From assembly GCF_910577125.1 (NCBI RefSeq), contig NZ_CAJTMN010000055.1, forward strand, positions 1 through 14,006: a stretch of 14,006 nt of DNA. Direction: 5' to 3'. Under the pieces are notes generated by a model. It was not told the origin of the DNA, did no database searches, and saw only the letters and a program-made list of their open reading frames with translations. Position 1 is the first letter of the stretch. Every line of letters starts with the position of its first letter. A program made the translations under genes and the position numbers. The DNA is from an uncultured Rikenella sp. (GTDB taxonomy: Bacteria > Bacteroidota > Bacteroidia > Bacteroidales > Rikenellaceae). Below, one piece after another: positions 1 through 4,970 of the stretch.

Positions 1-2
1 GC

Positions 3-184
3 GCGGGCCCCACGTCCCGTGGACGGGCGAAACTGCGTTTCGCTGCGGCTGTGTCAGCCCAAATTTTCGAACAGTTCTTTGTCCGCGCGCCGGGCGATTC
101 ATTCTCTTCCGGCTCATCGCCGAAAGAGTTGAATCGCCTCCTTAGGCGTCGGCGCGCGTCGATCATCGACTGCCCTCGGGCCGG
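3..184. repeat. Structured intergenic repeat unit, copy 1
   Basis: First of two head-to-tail copies with a period of 182 bp. The unit opens with the block gcgggccccacg and contains three hairpins in order: P1 at 10-22 (ccacg/cgtgg), P2 at 27-43 (gcgaaac/gtttcgc, 3-nt loop) and P3 at 93-138 (long stem starting ggcgattca, loop region ggctcatcgcc). P3 is preceded by gcgcgcc and followed by ccttaggc and then ggcgcgcg, so the flanks can pair as well. Related units lie at 4215-4404 and 4405-4550. Reading frames across the copies are not conserved, so I regard it as non-coding. Function and active strand are unknown. Confidence 0.75.
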
Positions 185-300
185 GCGGGCCCCACGTCCC
201 GTGGACGGGCGAAACTGCGTTTCGCTAAGGCTGTATCAGCCCAATAGGGTAGAGTCTGCCTGTTAGGGTAGACCCGGCCATTTGTGAGTGCGACACGCAC
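185..300. repeat. Structured repeat unit, copy 2 (truncated)
   Basis: It repeats the P1 and P2 block of copy 1 almost exactly (block gcgggccccacg from 185, P2 at 209-225), then diverges after the cagccc segment and lacks P3. A short direct repeat (agggtaga) occurs near 246 and 265. The copy ends in a small hairpin, gtgcg-aca-cgcac (288-300), directly against the conserved end of the FISUMP cassette at 302. The abrupt change suggests that the cassette and the repeat meet at a recombination junction; this is an inference. Confidence 0.65.
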
Positions 301-303
301 CGT

Positions 304-500
304 TTATTCCGAGAGGCAACGCAACTGAAGACCGCAGGCGCGGAGGTCCGCGTTGTTGGGGCCGAATTCCGTCGCGGTGAAGCCCAAGTACATGCCATGG
401 TAGTGGTCGCCCGAATCATAGGACGTGGACAACCAGCTGTACCCGCCGTTGCCGACGTAGTCCAGCGTGCCCGAGGTGTAGTGGCGGAAGCCCGGGGCGA
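304..500 (-). pseudogene. Orphan FISUMP-type C-terminal cassette A
   Basis: On the minus strand, from about 500 down to a TAA at 304-306, lie 64 codons that read as the C-terminal end of a FISUMP-type (PF09603-like) secreted or surface protein. They begin APGFRHYTSG, contain GGYSWLS and end GLQLRCLSE-stop. No start codon, signal peptide or N-terminal domain belongs to it: in this frame the DNA upstream is only the shadow of the YgjP gene, whose stop lies 30 bp away. Two homologous cassettes with the same ends are at 3648-3850 and 9160-9342. This one is four codons longer than the other two. It could be a relic of a lost gene or a silent donor cassette. The family assignment rests on recognising the GYSW...RC motif pattern. 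Confidence 0.6.
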
Positions 501-530
501 GTGTAATAGATCGTAGTACGGGAAGAATAG

Positions 531-1133
531 TCACCGGATAATCCGTTGTTCGCGGGCGAATGTTTTCAACCGGGCATCCGCCTCGCGCCAGGCAGGCAGA
601 AAGGATTCGACCAGCCGATAGAAGGCCTGCGAATGGTTGCTCACCACGAAGTGGCACAACTCGTGCAGGACGATATAGTCGATACATGCCTGCGGTGTCT
701 TGACCAGATGCAGGTTCAGCGTGATCAGCCCTTTCGTATAGTAGCACCGTCCCCAGGCGCGCCGCATGACGAAAATTTTCAGGCGCGGCGGTGCGATAGT
801 ATACCCTGCGGCCCGGAACAGCGGCAGCCAGCGGTCGACGGCGGCCTGAAAACTCTTCCGGGCCTGACGGCGGTACCAGTTCCGCAGAAATTCCTCGAAA
901 TTCTCGCGTGTGGCCGGATGAAGAGAGAGATGGAAGTTATTGTCTTTGATTCTCAGTGAATTGCGCGTCGATTCCCGGTGCAGTACTATGCCGTAACTCT
1001 CGCCGAGCAGCAGGTAGCGCCGCCGGACCGAATGGAGCGGCGTTCCTCCTTGCCCGCTTGCCGGCCGATCGGAACCCGACGGTTGGCGGGATGAGCCTGA
1101 CCGTCCCCAAAACAGTATTTTAAAGATTCCCAT
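531..1133 (-). CDS. YgjP-like (DUF45) zinc metallopeptidase
   Basis: Predicted 200-residue cytoplasmic protein of the YgjP/DUF45 family (PF01863), zinc-dependent metallopeptidase-like proteins whose substrates are generally not known. The signature lies in the C-terminal half. A degenerate form of the family's RWGSC motif is seen as AWGRC (126-130), followed by G-LITLNLHL. The zinc-binding helix is HELCH (157-161, two His and the catalytic Glu), and the third-ligand region is NHSQAF (166-171). There is no signal peptide or membrane segment. I chose the ATG at 1133; the same frame also opens at a TTG at 1145, but ATG is more likely. The start lies inside the end of miaA (14-bp overlap), which implies translational coupling and makes this the last gene of a three-gene operon. 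No terminator is evident after it; a FISUMP cassette follows within 30 bp. Confidence 0.85.
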   Translation of the reverse strand: MGIFKILFWGRSGSSRQPSGSDRPASGQGGTPLHSVRRRYLLLGESYGIVLHRESTRNSLRIKDNNFHLSLHPATRENFEEFLRNWYRRQARKSFQAAVDRWLPLFRAAGYTIAPPRLKIFVMRRAWGRCYYTKGLITLNLHLVKTPQACIDYIVLHELCHFVVSNHSQAFYRLVESFLPAWREADARLKTFAREQRIIR

Positions 1134-2025
1134 CGATATACGCAATCATGGCATCCGTGTCGGCCGGCCCGAACCAGCGGATCTGCGGATCGCGCCGTAG
1201 CCAGGTCAGCTGTCGTTTGGCGTACCGGCGTGTGTTGCGCTGGATCAGTTCCACCGCCTCGTCCTGCGAGCACCGGCCGGCGAAATGGTCGAACAGCTCC
1301 CGATAACCCACGGTCTGCAGGGCGGATAAATGGCGGTAAGGGTACAGCCGTTCCGCTTCGGCCAACAGCCCTTCCGCGACCATCTGTTCCACCCGACGGT
1401 CGATGCGGGCGTACAGCTCTTCGCGCGGCAGGTCGATACCTATTTTAATATAGGTAAAATCTCTCTTCTTGGCCACTCCGCTCCGCAGGGCCGAGTACGG
1501 TCGTCCGCTGAGTCGGCAAACTTCGACGGCGCGGATCACCCGTTGCGGATTCTGTCTGTCCACCACGGCATAATAGGCCGGATCGCTCTGTTCCAGCTCC
1601 TCCAGCAGCGTGGCCAATGGCATGGCTGTAAGCTCCGCCCGCAGAGCCGGGTCGGACTCCGGCAGGTCGTCGAAACCCTCCAGCAGGGCGTTCACATAGA
1701 GGCCCGAACCGCCCACTAACAAGACGTCCGGCGCATTCGGAAAGAGCTCTTCGTCGAGCAAGGCCAAGGCCTCCCGCTCGTAATCTCCCGCCGTAAAAGG
1801 CTCGTGAATGCTCTTATTCTGGATGAAGTAGTGGGGTACGCCGTCCCGTTCCGCCAGCGAGGGGACGGCGGTGCCGATCGCCATCTCCCGGTAGACCTGG
1901 CGCGAGTCGGCCGAAACGACGGGGGCGCCGTAATGCTTTCCCAAGGCCACGCCTGCGGCGGTCTTCCCCACGCCTGTCGGCCCCTGGACGACGATCAGAC
2001 GTTTAATAGGCGTAGTCGTCGTCAT
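1120..2025 (-). CDS. miaA: tRNA dimethylallyltransferase MiaA
   Basis: This 301-residue enzyme transfers a dimethylallyl group from DMAPP to N6 of A37 in tRNAs that read codons starting with U (EC 2.5.1.75), the first step towards ms2i6A. Visible motifs are the P-loop GPTGVGKT (15-22), the substrate and tRNA region DSRQVYREMAIGTA (40-53), the VGGSGLY segment (104-110), NPQRVIRAVEV (159-169), QTVGYRE (237-243) and NTRRYAKRQLTWLRRD (264-279). The length is normal for the family and all core motifs are present, so the gene looks intact. Its ATG overlaps the last 23 bp of the upstream pRiA4-like gene, and its end overlaps the YgjP gene, so the three are probably co-transcribed from the promoter near 2580. 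Confidence 0.97.
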   Translation of the reverse strand: MTTTTPIKRLIVVQGPTGVGKTAAGVALGKHYGAPVVSADSRQVYREMAIGTAVPSLAERDGVPHYFIQNKSIHEPFTAGDYEREALALLDEELFPNAPDVLLVGGSGLYVNALLEGFDDLPESDPALRAELTAMPLATLLEELEQSDPAYYAVVDRQNPQRVIRAVEVCRLSGRPYSALRSGVAKKRDFTYIKIGIDLPREELYARIDRRVEQMVAEGLLAEAERLYPYRHLSALQTVGYRELFDHFAGRCSQDEAVELIQRNTRRYAKRQLTWLRRDPQIRWFGPADTDAMIAYIDGNL

Positions 2026-2557
2026 AGGTGTCGTCCCCTTCGAATCCGCCGAATTCGTCCATCGCTTCGTCGAAAATCGAACGGTCGTCGGTAAAAGCGT
2101 CCCGCTCGGAAAATGCTGCGGGATCGCTCTCCCGCTGCTGGGCCGGCGGTTCGCCCGCGGCGGCCGCTATCCGCGGATACGCCACCCCCTCTTCGGCGAA
2201 CTTGCTCTCGATGAGTTCGATGAAAAATTGCCGCTCGGCGAAGATGTCGAAGACGTAGATCAGCCGGCCGAACTTCTCGCGGACGATCTGCCCCAGGCTG
2301 ACGCGTTCCATCGGCAGCGGAACGGCGAAACTGTCGTCTTCGCTCTCCAGCCCCATGTCGACGGAGGTGAATTCGCGCAGTTTCTCCCACTCGGCGTCCG
2401 AGGTGAAGATCGAGGCCATCTCGGCCGGGCTGTAACCGACCGACTGGCGCACGTAGGTGTGGAAGTCGGCGAGGTTCATATCGTAGGGCACTTCGTAGTC
2501 GCGGACGAAGTCGTCGGCTTCGTCGCTGAGCATTCTGAATTTGAAGATCATAGACAT
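2003..2557 (-). CDS. pRiA4b ORF-3-like protein
   Basis: A 184-residue protein resembling the plasmid pRiA4b ORF-3-like family, often annotated as IS1096-passenger TnpR-like and widespread as single chromosomal genes in Bacteroidetes. It starts MSMIFKFRMLSDEADDFVRDY, continues with a segment on a DLH-like helix and an SVGYSP turn (about 30-45), and has the core LIYVFDIFAERQFFIEL near 99-113, where the family usually has a similar FVFD patch. The last 60 residues are low-complexity and very acidic, ending DDDYAY. No catalytic residues can be named and the function is unknown. It is the first gene of the operon with miaA. An ATG at 2551 is a possible second start. Nothing beside it suggests an insertion sequence, so I would not read the family name as evidence of a mobile element. 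Confidence 0.8.
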   Translation of the reverse strand: MSMIFKFRMLSDEADDFVRDYEVPYDMNLADFHTYVRQSVGYSPAEMASIFTSDAEWEKLREFTSVDMGLESEDDSFAVPLPMERVSLGQIVREKFGRLIYVFDIFAERQFFIELIESKFAEEGVAYPRIAAAAGEPPAQQRESDPAAFSERDAFTDDRSIFDEAMDEFGGFEGDDTYDDDYAY

Positions 2558-2579
2558 GACGCGGAGGTTTTGTCCGATT

Positions 2580-2587
2580 CAAAGATA
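2580..2587 (-). promoter_or_regulatory. Bacteroidetes -7 box for the pRiA4-like/miaA operon
   Basis: The minus strand reads TATCTTTG here, a full match to the Bacteroidetes -7 consensus TAnnTTTG, 22 bp before the ATG at 2557. I see no good TTTG-type -33 element at the usual distance, so the call rests on the -7 box and its position. The 114-bp gap to ddh is divergent and should also hold the ddh promoter; only a weak match (tttctttg, 2632-2639) is seen there. Confidence 0.55.
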
Positions 2588-2671
2588 ACTTTTTTTGCGT
2601 TTCGGAGCATGGAGAAACGGGGCGGATTCGCTTTCTTTGCACCACGAAAATCAAAATCACACAGACAGACT

Positions 2672-3568
2672 ATGAAAAAGATCAGAGCGGCCGTTGTCGG
2701 ATACGGAAATATCGGGCGGTATGTGCTGGATGCGCTGCAGACGGCGCCGGATTTCGAGGTGGCGGGCGTGGTGCGGCGCGATGCGTCGAATGTGCCGGCC
2801 GAGCTGGCGGGATATCCGGTGGTGACGACGCTGGAGGCGCTGAAGGATGTGCAGGTGGCGATCCTCTGCACGCCGAGCCGGAGCGCGCAGGAGTATGCAG
2901 AACGGGCGCTGGAGCTGGGGATCAATACGGTGGACAGTTTCGACATCCACACGGAGATCGTCCCGACGCGGCGGGCGCTGGACACGGCGGCACGGCGCAG
3001 CGGTTCGGTGGCGGTGCTCTCGGCGGGGTGGGATCCGGGGACGGACTCGATGGTGCGGGCGCTGATGGAGGTGTGCGCGCCGAAGGGGCTGACGTACACG
3101 AACTTCGGGCCGGGGATGAGCATGGGGCACACGGTGGCGGTCAAGGCGGTCGAGGGGGTCAGGGCGGCGTTGTCGATGACGATTCCGACGGGAACGGGGA
3201 TTCATCGCCGGATGGTCTATATCGAGGTCGAGGAGGGGCATGATTTTGCGAAGGTGGCGGCGGCGATCAAGGCGGATCCCTATTTCGTGCACGACGAGAC
3301 GCATGTGATGCAGGTGGAGTCGGTGGATGCGCTGCTGGACATGGGGCATGGAGTGAACCTGACGCGCAAGGGGGTGTCGGGCCGGACGCCGAACCAGCGG
3401 TTCGAATTCAATATGAGCATCAACAATCCGGCGCTCACGGCGCAGATCATGGTGGGTGCGGCGCGGGCGTCGCTGCTCCAGAAGCCGGGGGCCTACACGA
3501 TGATCGAGATTCCGTTGATCGACTATCTGTACGGCGACCGCGAGGAGCTGGTGCGGCGGCTGGTATAA
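2672..3568 (+). CDS. ddh: meso-Diaminopimelate D-dehydrogenase
   Basis: This 298-residue NADP-dependent enzyme catalyses the reversible reductive amination of tetrahydrodipicolinate to meso-diaminopimelate (EC 1.4.1.16), giving a one-step route to the lysine and peptidoglycan precursor. The N-terminal Rossmann fold carries VVGYGNIGR (8-16). Substrate-domain signatures are DSFDIH (88-93), SAGWDPG (117-123), GPGMSMGHTVA (146-156) and FEFNMSINNPALTAQ (244-258). The length is closer to the shorter type II enzymes than to the roughly 320-residue corynebacterial type; that comparison is from memory. The frame stays open upstream to 2228, but that stretch is antisense to the divergent gene, so I place the start at ATG 2672 (MKKIRAAVVG). 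A strong terminator follows the stop. Confidence 0.95.
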   Translation: MKKIRAAVVGYGNIGRYVLDALQTAPDFEVAGVVRRDASNVPAELAGYPVVTTLEALKDVQVAILCTPSRSAQEYAERALELGINTVDSFDIHTEIVPTRRALDTAARRSGSVAVLSAGWDPGTDSMVRALMEVCAPKGLTYTNFGPGMSMGHTVAVKAVEGVRAALSMTIPTGTGIHRRMVYIEVEEGHDFAKVAAAIKADPYFVHDETHVMQVESVDALLDMGHGVNLTRKGVSGRTPNQRFEFNMSINNPALTAQIMVGAARASLLQKPGAYTMIEIPLIDYLYGDREELVRRLV

Positions 3569-3591
3569 TTTTTAGGAGATGGTATTGTTCG

Positions 3592-3630
3592 GCCCGGGGC
3601 GATTCCGTTCGCTCCGGGCTGTTTGTTTTG
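3592..3630 (+). terminator. Rho-independent terminator of ddh
   Basis: Twenty-four bases after the ddh stop, gcccggggcg pairs with cgctccgggc across an 8-nt loop (10 pairs, one G-U), followed by the T-rich run tgtttgtttt. Confidence 0.8.
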
Positions 3631-3647
3631 CAGGTGAAAGGTTCTTT

Positions 3648-3850
3648 CATTGTCCGCCCTGCCCCGTTTCTTCCGAGAGGCAACGCAACGGAAAACCGTG
3701 GGCGCGGTGGTCCGAGCCATTGGTGTAGAGGGCCTGCGAACGGAAACTCAAGCTCATGCCATAGGTACCGCCGACCGCAGACGACCAGCTATAGCCGTAG
3801 CCGCCGACGCCGCCCGGTGCGCCCGAGGCGTAGTGGCGGTAGCCCGGGGC
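3648..3850 (-). pseudogene. Orphan FISUMP-type C-terminal cassette B, stop codon lost
   Basis: The minus strand from about 3850 encodes APGYRHYASG, then GGYGYSWSS, then a variable stretch, ending HGFPLRCLSE. Where cassettes A and C have TAA, this copy has GAA (3668-3670 on the plus strand is ttc, not tta), so the frame runs on for seven residues (ETGQGGQ) to a TGA at 3648-3650. No start codon or N-terminal portion belongs to it. It lies just past the ddh terminator, antisense to ddh. From APG to the ancestral stop it has 61 codons, the same as cassette C, with no frameshift. Its far side passes directly into the hairpin-repeat region. Confidence 0.6.
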
Positions 3851-3989
3851 GGGGTCTGTCGGGTCGGGGCCAGCGTGGCCGAAAACGAGCTCCGTCGAGT
3901 TGCAGGCCTACGCCTGGGGTGGCTCCGGCCCGCGCGCCCCTTGCGGGTCGCAGGGTTTCGACCTTGTTTCTTGTTCGCGGTTCTTGTTC

Positions 3990-4094
3990 GCGCGCCTTTG
4001 GAAATCTTGTCAAAACGCACGAGTGCATTTTGACAGAATTTCCCTTTCAAGGTGACGGCGCGCGGACTTGTTAATGCGTTTTTAAGTCGCTCGC
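3990..4094. repeat. Repeat module with a divergent P3-type hairpin (4000-4043)
   Basis: The segment gttcttgttcgcgcgcc leads into a 21-bp stem (ggaaatcttgtcaaaacgcac against gtgca...atttcc, three mismatches, 2-nt loop), followed by ctttcaagg and then ggcgcgcg. The order gcgcgcc, long stem, ct-rich/agg segment, ggcgcgcg is that of the P3 hairpin at 93-138, but the stem sequence is entirely different. Confidence 0.55.
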
Positions 4095-4214
4095 GGCAAT
4101 TCTGCCGATTGGCTCACCGCCAATCGGCAGAATATGCCCTCTTAGGCGGGCGCACCCACAGGGTGTTTTATTGGCAGCCTCTACCCCAACCGGACGGAAC
4201 TGCGCTCGGGCCGC
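4095..4214. repeat. Repeat module with a P3-type hairpin and swapped stem
   Basis: The arms 4095-4112 and 4120-4138 form a stem of about 18 bp with one bulge. The apex reads ggctcaccgcc, against ggctcatcgcc in the other P3 copies, and the hairpin is followed by ctcttaggc just as the others are, but the rest of the stem is unrelated in sequence. The tail (ggcagcct at about 4172, then cggacgg and ctcgggccg) resembles the parts that precede P1 in the complete units. Confidence 0.6.
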
Positions 4215-4404
4215 GCGGGCCCCACGTCCCGTGGACGGGAAATGCTTACGCATTTCCACTGGCAGCCTCGGCCCTACTTCCTCGTCCCGTTCTCTGTTTG
4301 CGCGCCGGGGCGATTCATTCTATTTCGGCTCATCGCCGAAATAGTTGAATCGCCTCCCAAAGTATGGCGCGCGTCGAGCTTTGAGCTGGACAGAACTGCC
4401 CTGC
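4215..4404. repeat. Structured repeat unit, copy 3
   Basis: It has the same opening block as copy 1 (gcgggccccacgtcccgtgg). P2 at 4238-4257 is ggaaatgc-ttac-gcatttcc, a different stem from copies 1 and 2. P3 at 4309-4354 matches copy 1 closely (ggcgattca, apex ggctcatcgcc, gaatcgcctc). It ends in ggcgcgcgtcga and an actgccct segment as copy 1 does. The distance to copy 4 is 190 bp. Confidence 0.75.
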
Positions 4405-4550
4405 GCGGGCGGCGGCCGGGTGACCCCGGCAGGACGGAGCGATACTACGTATCGCTTACTGGTTCGCTGCCCCCAGTTCTTTGTCGCGCGCCTCGGGCGA
4501 TTCATTCTCTTTCGGCTCATCGCCGAAATAGTTGAATCGCCTCTTTAGGC
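4405..4550. repeat. Structured repeat unit, copy 4
   Basis: P1 is replaced by gccggg-tgac-cccggc (4415-4430). P2 is gcgatac-tac-gtatcgc (4439-4455), a third stem version. The linker ccagttctttgtcgcgcgcc leads to P3 at 4496-4541, followed by tctttaggc. Only the order and pairing of P1 and P2 are kept relative to copies 1-3, while P3 is kept in sequence. Confidence 0.75.
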
Positions 4551-4625
4551 AGCAGCACACAATTGGCTTGAGGGGACTGTTCTCGTTGGCTTACGCGTTG
4601 CCTTCGGCTTCCTCGTGCTACCTTG

Positions 4626-4712
4626 GCAGAGTCCGTAAACGGTCTCTGCTCTCGGTACGCTACTCGGTTCCTCCTCGCCGCTCGGCAATTTGCAAACTTT
4701 GTTTGCATTGCC
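4626..4712. repeat. Two further short hairpins
   Basis: 4626-4649 pairs gcagag-t-ccgt with acgg-t-ctctgc (one T/T mismatch). 4684-4712 pairs ggcaatttgcaaac with gtttgcattgcc (2-nt bulge) and is followed by gctggcagcg, like the segment after P2 in the repeat units. Neither has a T-tract, so I do not call them terminators. Confidence 0.5.
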
Positions 4713-4742
4713 CTCGCTGGCAGCGTCGGTTGAAAGAAAGGT

Positions 4743-4793
4743 ACCCAAAGAACTTTCAGATAGCTACGCTACGCCTTAGGCTCCGCAGTCCTC
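4743..4793. repeat. Second repeat family, copy 1
   Basis: About 50 bp that recurs at 13795-13843 with a few changes. The core tagctacgcta is itself a small palindrome and is followed in both copies by ggctccgcagtcctc. The two copies lie about 9 kb apart in the same orientation. Confidence 0.7.
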
Positions 4794-4926
4794 AGGTTTT
4801 GTCTGTGGCTCTTTGGAAAATTTTCGGTCGGGACGCAGGGCGATGGAAGTCAGTGCCATGCGGATGCTTTACCTGAACCGCGGCGGATTTTTTCTCTTTC
4901 GCCGGCGGCGGCGTTTCGGAAAAAAC

Positions 4927-4934
4927 TATCTTTG
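4927..4934 (+). promoter_or_regulatory. Bacteroidetes -7 box for dnaE
   Basis: TATCTTTG, a full match to TAnnTTTG, 37 bp before the dnaE ATG at 4971. The expected -33 region around 4900-4910 has no clear TTTG. The box overlaps the TTG at 4932 that would otherwise extend the dnaE frame, which argues against that earlier start. Confidence 0.6.
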
Positions 4935-4970
4935 TACAGAACCTCTCGCAAAAGAAAATATCCGGTCGAA

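Larger units (their letters stand above)
3851..4926. other. Gene-free 1 kb region of hairpin repeats
   Basis: No credible protein gene is found here; the open frames lack motifs and do not stay in frame between repeat copies. The stretch is a succession of hairpins: 4000-4043, 4095-4138, 4238-4257, 4309-4354, 4415-4430, 4439-4455, 4496-4541, 4626-4649 and 4684-4712, many arranged as copies of the unit seen at 1-300. From about 4794 to 4926 I see nothing apart from the dnaE promoter approaching. Confidence 0.7.

Noticed and set aside
2003..2557. Insertion sequence suggested by the IS1096-passenger family name
   Set aside because: No transposase, terminal inverted repeats or target duplications are seen; the gene is in an operon with miaA.
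2228..2671. Upstream extension of the ddh reading frame to an ATG at 2228
   Set aside because: The extension is antisense to the pRiA4-like gene, has no family similarity and would place 148 extra residues before the Rossmann motif. The start MKKIRAAVVG at 2672 fits the family.
1..4550. CRISPR array in the repeated regions
   Set aside because: The repeats are about 180-190 bp apart, internally structured and without uniform short spacers, and no cas genes are present.
4052..4876. Several open frames of 97-114 codons in the hairpin-repeat region
   Set aside because: They cross hairpins and repeat boundaries, and the homologous repeat copies are read in different frames, so there is no sign of protein-level selection.
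4932..4970. Earlier TTG start for dnaE at 4932
   Set aside because: It overlaps the -7 promoter box TATCTTTG (4927-4934), and the family begins with the PHP motif soon after the start, as it does from 4971.
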